A DNA stretch of 64,000 nt from Gammaproteobacteria bacterium (GTDB lineage: Bacteria; Pseudomonadota; Gammaproteobacteria; JAABTG01). Position 1 is the first letter of the stretch. Each line of letters begins with the position of its first letter. The stretch lies in the NCBI GenBank assembly GCA_017999615.1, contig JAGNLM010000002.1, forward strand, positions 45,189 through 109,188, given 5' to 3'. Positions 1 through 11,782 of the stretch are shown piece by piece. A program made the position numbers and the translations under genes. The notes beneath the pieces are model-generated. The model was not told the origin of the DNA, searched no databases, and saw only the letters and a list, made by a program, of their open reading frames with translations.

Positions 1-1
1 G

Positions 2-349
2 GTGCCCGTCGGCGAGCAGTACGTCTTCGTCGGCCCAGGCGGCGCCGGCGTTGCGGGCACCGTGCGCTATCTCGACCTCGCGACCGGCTTCTACGCCCTC
101 CCCCGGTTGAGCGCCGACCGTGTGACGCTGGAGCTCTCCCCCTTCGCCGCGCGCCCCGCGGGCGTGGGTGGGGGGGTCGTGGACACCCAGGCGGCCAGCA
201 CCGTCGTCTCCACCCGGCTCGGCGAGTGGGTCGTCGTCGCCAGCTCCGTGGAGTCCGCCCAGGACCGCGGGACCGGCACCGTCTACTCGACCCGGCGCCG
301 GGGGGAGACGAACCGCGTCATCCTCCTGCGGGTCGACGAGGTGCCGTAA
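2..349 (+). CDS. C-terminal part of an unidentified protein (5' end outside window)
   Basis: An open frame reaches the left edge of the window and stops with TAA at 347-349. The GTG at position 2 may be internal, so the gene is treated as 5'-truncated. The visible 115 residues are Gly/Val/Arg-rich, with no membrane segment. A stretch of the form STVVSTRLGEWVVVASS, about 70 residues in, loosely recalls the terminal beta-strands of secretin-like proteins, but this is too weak to assign a family. The frame converges on the glutamine synthetase gene with only 27 bp between the two stop codons. Function unknown. Confidence 0.5.
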   Translation: MPVGEQYVFVGPGGAGVAGTVRYLDLATGFYALPRLSADRVTLELSPFAARPAGVGGGVVDTQAASTVVSTRLGEWVVVASSVESAQDRGTGTVYSTRRRGETNRVILLRVDEVP

Positions 350-376
350 CGCCCGCGGCGCCGGGCACGGAATGCC

Positions 377-1801
377 TCAGAACTGGCCCCAGAGGTACTG
401 GTTCGTCACCTCGTGGTGGAACTGGATCTCGCCGCGCTTGACGCGCGAGCCGAGCGCCTTCGGGCAGCGCTCGGCGCAGGCGAGCTTCAGCTCGGCGTAC
501 TTCGCGTGCACCTCGCGCCCCAGCAGCTCCCGCAGGTATCTGCTCGACTCGAAGGAACGGAGCGCCTCGTAGACGTTGCCGGGGAGCAGGCGCACCCGCT
601 GGGACTTCGCGCCGTCGCCCCCGGGCCCCTCGAGCCCGGTCTTCAACAGGACGAAGATCGCCAGATAGGGATTCGCGTCCGGCGCGATCGATCGCACCTC
701 GATGCGGGCCGCGCGCTCGTTGCCGATGGGGACCCGGACCATCGACCCCCGGTCGGACGCGGAGACCTTGATCTGGTTGGGGGCCTCGAAGTGGGGGTCG
801 AGACGCCGGTAGGCGTTGACGCTGGAATTGAAGACGAGGCAGGTCTCGCCCGCGGTCGCCAGCACCCGATTCACGAAGCCCCACGCGAGGGGGCTCAACC
901 CGTACTGCCCCTTGCCGTCGTGGAAGAGGTTCCTGCCGTTGCGGGCGATGGAGACGTTGGTGTGGCAGCCGCTGCCGTTCACGTTGGCGACCGGCTTCGG
1001 CAGGAACGAGGCGGTGAGCTCCATCTGGGCCGCGACCTGCCGGGCGATCAGCTTGTAGAGCTGCACCTGGTCCGCAGCCACGGTGGCCTCGGTGTAGGCG
1101 TAGTTCATCTCGAACTGCGAGGGAGCGACCTCCGGGTGGTCCTTCTCGTTACCGAACCCGAGCGCCCGCTGGACCTCGGCCGAGGTGTCGATGAAGCGGC
1201 GCAGCGCGTCGCCGGGCAGTGAATGGTAGTAACCGCCCGTGGAGACGTACTCGAACTGGCCGGTCTCGAAGTAGCGGCGCTCGGCGTCACGGCCCCGGAA
1301 GAGGAATCCCTCGATCTCGCTCGCCACGTGGGCCACCATCCCCTTCTGGCGCAGCTCCCCACCGAAGGCCTTCAGCCGCGACCGGAAGTCGCCGGGATAG
1401 GGGGTCCCGCCCTGGTCCTGGACGTCGCCGAAGACCAGCACCTTGCCGGGTCCGAAGACATCCGAGGGCAGCCAGTACAGCGCCGCCCAGTCGACACCGA
1501 GCCGCAAGTCCGACTCCGCCTGGCGCGAGAAGCCGCGGATGGAGGAGCCGTCGAAGGTGAGGTTGTCGGGGGACTTCAGGAGGAACTTCTTGTCGTAGTC
1601 CAGCATGTGGAAGCGGCCCTCGAGGTCCGTGAAACAGACGGTCACGGCCTTGATGCCCTTCTCGTCGGTCAGCCGCTTGACGCGCGCCTCGCGGATCCTT
1701 CCCGGGTCCTCTCCGGCCACGCGCTCGGCCTTGGCCTGAAGATTCGCCTCCTCGAGCTGCTCGTACGGGATCTCCAGAAAACGACGGAGCGGCGTATCCA
1801 T
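377..1801 (-). CDS. glnA: Glutamine synthetase family protein (GS type I, non-adenylylated subtype)
   Basis: This 474-residue protein should be a cytosolic, ATP-dependent ammonia-glutamate ligase. Family motifs are in the expected order: DGSSIRGF near residue 85, EVAPSQFEM near 228, the glutamate/ammonia loop NGSGCH near 279, and an arginine/metal segment ending in EVRSIAPDANPYL. The length matches class I enzymes (about 450-470). The tyrosine motif NLYDLP, adenylylated in enteric GlnA, is absent; the equivalent region reads RLLPGNVYEALRSFES, as in class I enzymes not controlled by GlnE. The ATG at 1799-1801 gives a normal N-terminus. The gene stands alone, divergent from hsp20. It could be a GlnA-like enzyme for another amine, but the glutamate-binding motifs favour true glutamine synthetase. 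No convincing sigma-54 promoter was seen upstream. Confidence 0.85.
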   Translation of the reverse strand: MDTPLRRFLEIPYEQLEEANLQAKAERVAGEDPGRIREARVKRLTDEKGIKAVTVCFTDLEGRFHMLDYDKKFLLKSPDNLTFDGSSIRGFSRQAESDLRLGVDWAALYWLPSDVFGPGKVLVFGDVQDQGGTPYPGDFRSRLKAFGGELRQKGMVAHVASEIEGFLFRGRDAERRYFETGQFEYVSTGGYYHSLPGDALRRFIDTSAEVQRALGFGNEKDHPEVAPSQFEMNYAYTEATVAADQVQLYKLIARQVAAQMELTASFLPKPVANVNGSGCHTNVSIARNGRNLFHDGKGQYGLSPLAWGFVNRVLATAGETCLVFNSSVNAYRRLDPHFEAPNQIKVSASDRGSMVRVPIGNERAARIEVRSIAPDANPYLAIFVLLKTGLEGPGGDGAKSQRVRLLPGNVYEALRSFESSRYLRELLGREVHAKYAELKLACAERCPKALGSRVKRGEIQFHHEVTNQYLWGQF

Positions 1802-1943
1802 TCCTGTCCTCGCTGCGCGCGACGTGAGCCGAGCGGCACAGTGGCGACCGCCGGCAAGGGGGCCATCGGGGCCCGGGGAAGCTCAGCACGCCCCAGGCTC
1901 CAATGCAAGCGGTTGCAGCCCCCGGGGCGCGCCGCCCGCGCCC

Positions 1944-1972
1944 TCGACCGCCGCAGCCGCGGTCGGTATGCT
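1944..1972 (+). promoter_or_regulatory. Candidate promoter of hsp20-lon with an embedded inverted repeat
   Basis: A -35-like TCGACC (1944-1949) and a -10-like TATGCT (1967-1972) are exactly 17 bp apart, each 4/6 to sigma-70 consensus. The -10 lies 26 bp before the hsp20 ATG. An inverted repeat GACCGC (1946-1951) / GCGGTC (1959-1964) with a 7-nt spacer sits inside the promoter and could be an operator. No clear sigma-32 or CIRCE site was found. Confidence 0.4.
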
Positions 1973-1998
1973 GGACGGGAGCCTCGGGGAGTACCGTG

Positions 1999-2403
1999 AT
2001 GCCTGGACGTGACCCTCGCAACTGGATGTGGGCGGAGGCCTGCGAGATGCTCGAGCAGGCCGAGCGGATGCGCCGCGAGTTCTTCCGCCCCGCACCCCGC
2101 GGGGGACGGACGGCCTGGCACCCGCCGGTGGACGTCTTCGAGACGGAGCGCGACCTCTGGCTCGTGGTCGCGCTCCCCGGAGTGCCGGTCGACCGGGTCA
2201 AGGTACGGGTCGAGGGTGGCACGGTCATCGTCTCCGGAGAGCGGCCCCTGCCCGCTGCGGTCCGCGAGGCCCAGGTCCACCGTCTCGAGATCCCCCAGGG
2301 CCGCTTCGAGCGCCGCCTGGAACTGCCCGCCGGGCGCTTTCGCGTGGACCGGCACGAAATGGTCGACGGCTGCCTGGTCCTGAGCCTGTCCCGGGTTCCC
2401 TGA
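1999..2403 (+). CDS. Small heat-shock protein, Hsp20/alpha-crystallin family
   Basis: A 134-residue ATP-independent holdase that would bind unfolding proteins in the cytosol. The alpha-crystallin domain fills most of the chain: PPVDVFETERDLWLVVALPGV opens it near residue 37, GGTVIVSGERPLP follows, and LELPAGRFRVD plus LVLSLSRVP close it. The ATG at 1999 is chosen over an upstream in-frame ATG at 1903 because the upstream residues are Arg/Pro filler and GGGGAG lies 8-10 nt before 1999. The C-terminal I-X-I oligomerisation motif is not evident; the chain ends at RVP. lon begins 7 nt after the stop, so the two are almost certainly co-transcribed as a stress operon. Confidence 0.88.
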   Translation: MPGRDPRNWMWAEACEMLEQAERMRREFFRPAPRGGRTAWHPPVDVFETERDLWLVVALPGVPVDRVKVRVEGGTVIVSGERPLPAAVREAQVHRLEIPQGRFERRLELPAGRFRVDRHEMVDGCLVLSLSRVP

Positions 2404-2410
2404 GGACGCC

Positions 2411-4861
<2,451 letters not shown>

Positions 4862-4973
4862 GGCCCACCGGCCCCGCGGCGCGCCCCTCGCCTCCCGCCC
4901 GCGCCGGCCGGCGCTCAATCTTGCCGGCCGGTGTCCGACAACCTCCCTCAGACAAGGTGGCGGAGAGCGGGCG

Positions 4974-6986
4974 ATGGCGGGCGCCAGGAATGCGCGAGGC
5001 ACGAGCTCGGACAGGGCTGGGCATCCCCCTGCCGGGGTTCCCGGGATCGAAGGCCGCTCCGAGGGCAACTTCGGCCTGACGCGGCTGGACCGGTTCCGGC
5101 TCGACCGGTGCATCGGCGAGGGCGGTGAGGGCAAGGTCTACCTCGCCCACGACCGTGTGCTGGACCGGCCGGTCGCCGTGAAGCGCCTTCACTCCGGCGC
5201 GCTCGCCGGGGAGGGCTGGCGCGAGCGGCTGCCCCAGGAGGCCCGCAACGCCGGGAAGCTGCTGCACCCGAACGTCGTCACCCTCTTCGACGTGGGGGAG
5301 CACGAGGGCGCGCCCTTCCTCGTCTTCGAGTACGTCGAGGGCGAGACCCTCGCGGCCCTGCTCGCGCGCGAGGGGCGCCTGCCCCTGCCCCGGGCCCTGG
5401 CCCTGCTGCGCCAGGTCCTCGCGGGGGTCGCCCACGCCCACGCGCAGGGCATCGCGCACCTGGACCTGAAACCGGCGAACGTGCTGCTGACCACGAACGG
5501 CACGCCGCGCATCGCGGACCTCGGGACCTCGCGCCTGCTGGAGGCCGCGCGCCCCGCAGGCCACGTCCTCATGGGCACCCTCCACTACCTCAGCCCCGAG
5601 CACGTCACCGGCTCCGAGCCGGGGCCCTGCTCCGACGTCTTCGCGCTCGGGCTCCTCGCCTTCGAGCTCATCACCGGGCGCAGGCTGGTCCGCGGAGACG
5701 ACCTGAAGGCGGTGCGGGCCGAGCTCCTGGAGGGCCCCCTGCCCGCGCCCTCCAGCGTCGTGCCGGACCTGGACCCGAAGCTGGACGCCTTCGTGCTCCG
5801 GGCCCTCGAGCGCGACCGGACGGCCCGCTATCCCGACGCCGGGGCGATGGCCCTGGCGCTGGAGGAGGTCTCCCCTGCCGAGGCCGCGGGCCCCCGGGCG
5901 CCCGCCGCCGGGGAGGAACGCATCCCGGCCCTCGAGTTCCTGCTGCTGCGCATGCGCCACAAGGGCGACTTCCCGGCCCTGTCCCAGACCCTCGGCGAGC
6001 TCAACCGCCTCACCGCCGCCGACACCCGCGCCTCGACCGCCCAGCTCGCGAACGTCATCCTGCGCGACTACGCCCTGACCAAGCGCCTGCTGCGGCTGGC
6101 CAATTCGGCCTTCTACGGCCCCGTGGCCCGGCCGGTGCGGAACGTCTCCGAGGCCGTCAAGGTCCTCGGTCTGCGGCAGGTCCGCGCGGCGGCGACCGGC
6201 CTCATCTACGGCCAACGGATGGGCATCGGCAGCACCTCGGAGGGCCGGGAGTCCATCGCGGCGGCCTTCATGAGCGGGCTCGTCGCCCGCCACCTGGCGC
6301 GCGCCGCCGGTCTCGAGGCGGTGGAAGACGCCTTTCTTTGCGGCCTCTTCCACAATCTCGGCCGCAGCCTGACCCTCGTGTACTTCCCCGAGGAATACGC
6401 CGAGATCCGGCGCCGGCTCCGGGAGCAGGGGCTCGATTGGGACGCGGCCGCGCGCAGCGTGCTCGAGCTGTCCCTGCACGAACTGGGCGTCGCGGTGGCC
6501 CGCAGCTGGCGCTTCCCCGAAACCCTGACCCAGGCCATCCAGGCGCCCCCGGAAGGGGAGGTCGAAAACCCGCGCTCGCTGGAGGAACGGATGCACCGCT
6601 TCGCGGCCCTCGCCAACGAAGCCTGTGACGCCCTGGCGGACGCCCCGCCCGACGGCGTCGGCGAGGCTCTCTCCCGGCTCGCCGAGCGGTACGCCGTGGT
6701 CTTCCCGTCGCGGAGTCCGGCACTCGTGGCCGTCGTCGCGGCCGCGGCGGGCAAGGTCGGGGAATTCGGCCCCGTGCTCGGCTTCGAGCCGAACGCCTGC
6801 GAGGTCGTGCGCAGGGCGCTCGGCCCGGGCACCGACCCCTCCTCCACCCCCGCACCGCCGGCCCCGCCGCTGGAGCCACCCACCCGGACGACCGGGGCGG
6901 CCCCCGGTCCCCAGCCCCCGAAGGCTGGCCGGCGCTGGTGGCGCCGGCTGTTGTCCCGTTACGGGCTGCGAGCCGGCGCCCCGTAG
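4974..6986 (+). CDS. Ser/Thr protein kinase-HDOD domain fusion protein
   Basis: A 670-residue fusion. Residues about 40-310 form a Hanks-type kinase: glycine loop GEGGEGKVY, ATP-anchoring Lys70 in AVKRL, catalytic loop HLDLKPAN (Asp164) and metal-binding DLG (Asp182). Residues about 320-530 form an HDOD domain (FPALSQTLGELNRL onward, with LANSAFYG and CGLFHNLG blocks), a module that lacks HD phosphohydrolase activity and usually relays signals. The catalytic loop has Leu for the usual Arg of HRD (an RD-negative kinase), and DFG is DLG. A Pro-rich tail ends in a basic WWRRLLSRYG stretch. The ATG at 4974 has GGAGAG 6 nt upstream. The 3' end overlaps the convergent gene by 28 bp. Substrate unknown. 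Confidence 0.85.
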   Translation: MAGARNARGTSSDRAGHPPAGVPGIEGRSEGNFGLTRLDRFRLDRCIGEGGEGKVYLAHDRVLDRPVAVKRLHSGALAGEGWRERLPQEARNAGKLLHPNVVTLFDVGEHEGAPFLVFEYVEGETLAALLAREGRLPLPRALALLRQVLAGVAHAHAQGIAHLDLKPANVLLTTNGTPRIADLGTSRLLEAARPAGHVLMGTLHYLSPEHVTGSEPGPCSDVFALGLLAFELITGRRLVRGDDLKAVRAELLEGPLPAPSSVVPDLDPKLDAFVLRALERDRTARYPDAGAMALALEEVSPAEAAGPRAPAAGEERIPALEFLLLRMRHKGDFPALSQTLGELNRLTAADTRASTAQLANVILRDYALTKRLLRLANSAFYGPVARPVRNVSEAVKVLGLRQVRAAATGLIYGQRMGIGSTSEGRESIAAAFMSGLVARHLARAAGLEAVEDAFLCGLFHNLGRSLTLVYFPEEYAEIRRRLREQGLDWDAAARSVLELSLHELGVAVARSWRFPETLTQAIQAPPEGEVENPRSLEERMHRFAALANEACDALADAPPDGVGEALSRLAERYAVVFPSRSPALVAVVAAAAGKVGEFGPVLGFEPNACEVVRRALGPGTDPSSTPAPPAPPLEPPTRTTGAAPGPQPPKAGRRWWRRLLSRYGLRAGAP

Positions 6987-7756
6987 GGGTAGTAGGGCTG
7001 GGGGGCCCAGCCGTACGGGGAGGAATACCCCGGGTATGCGGGGTAGGAGGGATAGGACGCCGGGGCGGACGAGGGCGCAGGTGCCGACGCGGCAGCCGGT
7101 GCGGAGGAGGACGCCGGGGCGGACGCAGCAGCAGCCGCTGCGGAGGCGGACGAGGGTGCCGGCGCGGCAGAGGACGCTGACCCGGGCGTTGCCCCGGATG
7201 CGGGCGCAGGCTCGCGAGCGGACACCGGCACGGACGCGGACGCGGACGCGGAGGCCGACGCAGGCACGGGCGCAGGCACCGCTGCCGGACCGGACCCGGG
7301 CGCAGGCGCAGGCGCAGAGCCCCGCGCAGCCGAGGGCACGGGCCCAGGGGCGGGAGCAGGCCAGACGGGGTCCGGGAGCGCCGCCGCCGAGGGCCGCTCG
7401 GCCTTGGTCGCCGCGGCCGGCCGCGCAGGCGTCCCGGCGGAAGACCCCGTACGGGCCCCCTTCGTCTCGGGCATCGGTTCCGGCGGGCCGCCGACGAGCC
7501 AGACGAGGGCCAGGACCACCGCGGCCCCGGCCACCCCCAGGAGGAGCCCCCTGCGCCCGCGCCGGCCGGCGGGGCGCCGCGAGAGCGAGTCCCGAGAGAG
7601 CCCCAGCTCGTCCATCCGCGCCCGGATGGCCGCCTCACGCTCCGGGGAGACCTCGGGGAGCTGGCCGGGGACGGCGGTCCGCGGCGAGGGGCCGGCGGAG
7701 CCCGGCGGAACCGGGGACTCCAGGCCTGGTGGGGGGGTGGTTTCGGAATGGGCCAT
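6959..7756 (-). CDS. Single-pass membrane protein with Ala/Ser/Pro-rich disordered tail
   Basis: 265 residues, no recognised family. A charged N-terminal segment with SPEREAAIRARMDELGLS is followed by one membrane helix at about 68-88 (GLLLGVAGAAVVLALVWLVGG). The remainder is low-complexity Ala/Ser/Pro, including an (AS)n run, ending in a Tyr/Pro-rich tail with YPSYPAYPGYSSPYG. The ATG at 7756 is preferred over 7807 because AGGAG lies 9 nt upstream. The topology suggests a small cytosolic head and a long periplasmic, cell-wall-spanning or mucin-like tail. It converges on and overlaps the kinase-HDOD gene. The protein may be a linker or scaffold; no function is claimed. Confidence 0.7.
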   Translation of the reverse strand: MAHSETTPPPGLESPVPPGSAGPSPRTAVPGQLPEVSPEREAAIRARMDELGLSRDSLSRRPAGRRGRRGLLLGVAGAAVVLALVWLVGGPPEPMPETKGARTGSSAGTPARPAAATKAERPSAAALPDPVWPAPAPGPVPSAARGSAPAPAPGSGPAAVPAPVPASASASASASVPVSAREPAPASGATPGSASSAAPAPSSASAAAAAASAPASSSAPAAASAPAPSSAPASYPSYPAYPGYSSPYGWAPQPYYPYGAPARSP

Positions 7757-7882
7757 CGTCGCGCACTCCTGACGGTCTGGTCCGGCGTGGAGCCGAGAGG
7801 TTAGCACAGGGACGCGCCCCGCCCGCGCGCCCGGGGCGACCCTGACCTATCATTGGGGCTCGCTCCCACCCGAGGCCCAGCC

Positions 7883-10800
7883 ATGTACCTGCGCGGCTCC
7901 CCCGCCCTCTCCCGATTTCGCCTGGACAAGACCCTCGACCAGGCCCGAGCCGCAGGGGCCGGCGCGCTCACCGGCGCCTTCGCCGAGTACGTCCACTTCG
8001 TCGAGCTGCGCGAGCCCCTCGCCCCAGGAGACCTCGCCGTCCTGCGCCAACTGCTGGACTACGGCCCACCCCCCACCTCCTTGCCGCCCCGGGGGCAGCT
8101 CCAGCTCGTGGTCCCCCGCCCCGGCACCATCTCGCCGTGGTCCACCAAGGCCACCGACATCGCCCACGTCTGCGGCCTGGCGGCGGTGTCGCGCATCGAG
8201 CGGGGCGTCGCCTGGTATCTCGAGAGCGAGGCGGGCGCTGGGCTCGACCCGCGGGCACTGGCGGTCGTCCAGGGGCTCGTCCACGACCGCATGACGGAGG
8301 TGGTGACGGCGGACTTCGCGGAGGCCGAACGCCGGCTCTTCCAGCACGCCGAGCCGGCCCGCCTGCAGTCCGTGGACCTCCTGGAGGGCGGCCGGGGAGC
8401 CCTCGAGCGGGCCAACCGGGAGCTCGGCCTCGCCCTCTCGGACGACGAGGTGGACTACCTCCTCGCCAGCTTCCGGGCCCTCGGGCGCAACCCCCACGAC
8501 GTCGAGCTGATGATGTTCGCCCAGGCGAACTCGGAGCACTGCCGCCACAAGGTCTTCAACGCCACCTGGACCCTGGACGGCGCCCCGGGCGAGGGGACCC
8601 TCTTCGGCATGGTCAAGGAGACGCACCGCCGCAGCCCCGGGGACGTCCTCTCCGCCTACCGGGACAACGCGGCCGTGGTGCGCGGCTTCCCCGCCGCCCG
8701 CTTCGCCCCCGACCCCGGCGACGGGCGCTACCGCTACGTCGAGGAGCCGGTCCACATCCTGATGAAGGTGGAGACCCACAACCACCCCACCGCGATCTCC
8801 CCCGGCCCCGGGGCCGCCACCGGCACGGGGGGTGAGATCCGCGACGAGGCCGCCACCGGCCGCGGGGCCCGGACCAAGGCCGGTCTGGTGGGCTTCTCGG
8901 TCTCGAACCTGCGGATCCCGGGCTTCGAGCAGGCCTGGGAGGTGGACCACGGGAAACCGGGCAGGATCGCCTCCGCACTCGACATCATGATCGAGGGCCC
9001 GGTCGGGGCCGCGGGGTTCGGCAACGAGTTCGGGCGCCCGAACCTCGTGGGGTATTTCCGGACCTACGAGCAGAGCGTCCCCGGCGTCGGCGGCCCCGAG
9101 GTCCGGGGCTACCACAAGCCCATCATGCTGGCCGGCGGGGTCGGCAACATCCGCGCGCCCCACGTGGCCAAGGGGCACATCCCCACGGGAGCCAAGGTCA
9201 TCGTCCTCGGGGGACCGGCGATGCTGATCGGACTCGGCGGCGGCGCGGCCTCATCGATGGCCTCCGGGGCGAGCGAGGAGGCGCTCGACTTCGCCTCGGT
9301 GCAGCGGGCCAATCCCGAGATGCAGCGCCGGGCCCAGGAGGTCATCGACCGCTGCCGGGAGCTCGGGGAGGCCAACCCCATCGTGGCCGTCCACGACGTG
9401 GGCGCCGGTGGCCTGTCCAACGCGGTCCCCGAGCTGCTGCACGAGAGCGGCCGCGGCGGGCGGCTGGAGCTGCGCGCCGTGCCGAGCGACGACCCCGGGA
9501 TGTCGCCGCTCGAGATCTGGTGCAACGAGTCCCAGGAGCGCTACGTGCTGTCCGTGCGCCCCGAGGACCTGGCGCGCTTCTCGGCCCTGTGCGAGCGCGA
9601 GCGCTGCCCGTACGCCGTGCTCGGGGAGGCGACGGACGACGGGCGCCTGGTGATGCACGACCGCCACTTCGCCAACACCCCCATCGACCTGCCGCTCGAG
9701 GTCCTGCTCGGCAAGCCGCCGCGCATGCACCGGGAGGCGGCCCACGTGCGCCCGCCCCGCCCGCCCCTCGACCTCACGGGCATCGACCTGCGCGAGGCGG
9801 CCCTGAGAGTGCTCCGGCTGCCGGCCGTCGCGGACAAGACCTTCCTCGTGACCATCGGCGACCGCAGCGTGACCGGTCTGGTGGCGAGGGACCCGATGGT
9901 CGGCCCGTGGCAAGTCCCGGTCGCGGACTGCGCCGTCACTGCGACCGGCTACCGGTCCCGCACGGGCGAGGCGATGGCCATCGGCGAGCGCACCCCCCTC
10001 GCGCTCGTGGACGCGCCGGCATCCGGGCGCATGGCGGTGGCGGAGGCCATCACGAACCTCGCCGCGGCCGCCGTGGAGGACCTCGGCCAGGTGGTCCTCT
10101 CGGCGAACTGGATGGCCGCCGTGGGGCACCCCGGTGAGGACGCGGCCCTCTTCGACACCGTGCGCTCGGTGGCGCTCGAGCTCTGCCCGACCCTCGGGAT
10201 CGCGGTGCCGGTGGGCAAGGACAGCCTCTCCATGAAGACCGTGTGGCACGAGGCCGGAGAGGAGCGCGCCGTCACCGCCCCCCTCTCGCTCATCGCCTCG
10301 GCGTTCGCGCCGGTCGCGGACATCGCCCGCACCCTGACCCCGGTGCTGCGGACCGACCGGGGCGAGACCGACCTGCTGCTCGTGGACCTGGGCCGCGGGC
10401 GGAACCGCCTGGGGGCCTCGGCGCTCGCCCAGGTCTACGGCCAGCTGGGCGACCAGGTGCCCGATCTCGACCACCCCGGGGACCTGAAGGGCTTCTTCGC
10501 GGCCGTCCAGCGGCTGAGCTCCGACGGGCTCCTGCTGGCCTACCACGACCGCTCGGACGGCGGGCTGTGGGCGACGCTCTGCGAGATGGCCTTCGCGGGC
10601 CACACCGGTCTCGAGGTGGACCTGACCGGCCTCTCCGGCGGGTCACTGGAGACCCTCTTCAGCGAGGAGCTGGGCGCCGTGCTGCAGGTCCGCGTAGGGG
10701 ACCGCCAGGCGGTGCTCGGCGCCTTTGAGGGCGCCGGGCTCGGCGGCCACGTGCACCGCATCGGAGCGCCCGCGACCCACGGGCGGGTGGTCGTGCGCCA

Positions 10801-11779
10801 GGGCCGCGAAATCCTGCTCGACCTCTCGCGGGTCGAGCTGCACCGGACCTGGTCGGAGACGACGTTCCGGATGCAGGCCCTGCGCGACCACCCGGACTGC
10901 GCCCGCGAGGAATACGACCGCCTGCTCGACGGGGAAGACCCGGGGCTCTCGGTCACGCTCACCTTCGACCCCGCCGCGCCCCCGGCCCCCCACCTCGCCG
11001 GCGCCCGCCCGCGGGTGGCCGTCCTGCGCGAGCAGGGGGTGAACGGCCACGTGGAGATGGCAGCGGCCTTCGACCGGGCCGGCTTCGAGGCAGTGGACGT
11101 GCACATGAGCGACGTCCTCTCCGGGCGCTCAAGGCTGGAGGGCTTCCGCGGCCTAGTGGCCTGCGGCGGCTTCTCCTACGGCGACGTCCTGGGGGCCGGA
11201 GGTGGCTGGGCCCGCTCGGTCCTCTTCAACTCACGGGCCCGGGACGCCTTCGCGGCCTTCTTCGTCCGCCCGGACACCTTCGCCCTGGGGGTCTGCAACG
11301 GCTGCCAGACGCTCTCGCTCCTCCACGACCTGATCCCGGGCGCCGAGGCCTGGCCGCGGTTCCTGCGCAACCGCTCGGAGCAGTTCGAGGCGCGCCTGGT
11401 GATGGTAGAGGTCACCGAGAGCCCGTCGCTCTTCTTCGCCGGGATGGCGGGGTCGCGCCTGCCGGTCGTGGTGGCCCACGGCGAGGGGCGGGTCGAGCAT
11501 CGCGACGCCGCCCACGCGGCGGCCGTCGGCACCGGCGGCCTGCTGGCCCTGCGCTACGTAAACGGGCGCGGCCGGCCGGCAGAGCGCTACCCCGAGAACC
11601 CCAACGGCTCCCCGGGCGGCGCCACCGGGTTCACCACCCCGGACGGCCGCTTCACCATCCTGATGCCCCACCCGGAGCGGCTCTTCCGCACGCCCCAGTG
11701 GTCCTGGCACCCCGACGGCTGGGGCGAGGACTCACCCTGGATGCGGTTCTTCCGCAACGCCCGCACCTGGGTGGGCTGA
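7883..11779 (+). CDS. purL: Phosphoribosylformylglycinamidine synthase
   Basis: 1298 residues, the size of the large single-chain gammaproteobacterial enzyme (about 1295). It converts FGAR, glutamine and ATP to FGAM in purine synthesis. The N-terminal domain begins [16 protein letters not shown]. The synthetase core has the [13 protein letters not shown] and [11 protein letters not shown] motifs. The C-terminal glutaminase has CNGCQ with nucleophile Cys1138, and HGEGR plus MPHPERLFR supply the rest of the triad. The ATG at 7883 (CGAGG 7 nt upstream) is chosen over 7853 because it gives the conserved N-terminus. It stands apart from other pur genes here and is followed after 3 nt by a P-type ATPase. 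Confidence 0.97.
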   Translation: MYLRGSPALSRFRLDKTLDQARAAGAGALTGAFAEYVHFVELREPLAPGDLAVLRQLLDYGPPPTSLPPRGQLQLVVPRPGTISPWSTKATDIAHVCGLAAVSRIERGVAWYLESEAGAGLDPRALAVVQGLVHDRMTEVVTADFAEAERRLFQHAEPARLQSVDLLEGGRGALERANRELGLALSDDEVDYLLASFRALGRNPHDVELMMFAQANSEHCRHKVFNATWTLDGAPGEGTLFGMVKETHRRSPGDVLSAYRDNAAVVRGFPAARFAPDPGDGRYRYVEEPVHILMKVETHNHPTAISPGPGAATGTGGEIRDEAATGRGARTKAGLVGFSVSNLRIPGFEQAWEVDHGKPGRIASALDIMIEGPVGAAGFGNEFGRPNLVGYFRTYEQSVPGVGGPEVRGYHKPIMLAGGVGNIRAPHVAKGHIPTGAKVIVLGGPAMLIGLGGGAASSMASGASEEALDFASVQRANPEMQRRAQEVIDRCRELGEANPIVAVHDVGAGGLSNAVPELLHESGRGGRLELRAVPSDDPGMSPLEIWCNESQERYVLSVRPEDLARFSALCERERCPYAVLGEATDDGRLVMHDRHFANTPIDLPLEVLLGKPPRMHREAAHVRPPRPPLDLTGIDLREAALRVLRLPAVADKTFLVTIGDRSVTGLVARDPMVGPWQVPVADCAVTATGYRSRTGEAMAIGERTPLALVDAPASGRMAVAEAITNLAAAAVEDLGQVVLSANWMAAVGHPGEDAALFDTVRSVALELCPTLGIAVPVGKDSLSMKTVWHEAGEERAVTAPLSLIASAFAPVADIARTLTPVLRTDRGETDLLLVDLGRGRNRLGASALAQVYGQLGDQVPDLDHPGDLKGFFAAVQRLSSDGLLLAYHDRSDGGLWATLCEMAFAGHTGLEVDLTGLSGGSLETLFSEELGAVLQVRVGDRQAVLGAFEGAGLGGHVHRIGAPATHGRVVVRQGREILLDLSRVELHRTWSETTFRMQALRDHPDCAREEYDRLLDGEDPGLSVTLTFDPAAPPAPHLAGARPRVAVLREQGVNGHVEMAAAFDRAGFEAVDVHMSDVLSGRSRLEGFRGLVACGGFSYGDVLGAGGGWARSVLFNSRARDAFAAFFVRPDTFALGVCNGCQTLSLLHDLIPGAEAWPRFLRNRSEQFEARLVMVEVTESPSLFFAGMAGSRLPVVVAHGEGRVEHRDAAHAAAVGTGGLLALRYVNGRGRPAERYPENPNGSPGGATGFTTPDGRFTILMPHPERLFRTPQWSWHPDGWGEDSPWMRFFRNARTWVG

Positions 11780-11782
11780 GCC

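Noticed and set aside
1802..1998. Sigma-54 promoter for the glutamine synthetase gene
   Set aside because: TGGC...TTGC-like pieces occur but the GG-to-GC spacing is 7 nt instead of 10, so no proper -24/-12 element.
4862..4973. Intrinsic terminator after lon
   Set aside because: GCCGGCCGG occurs twice and can fold, but no U-tract follows.
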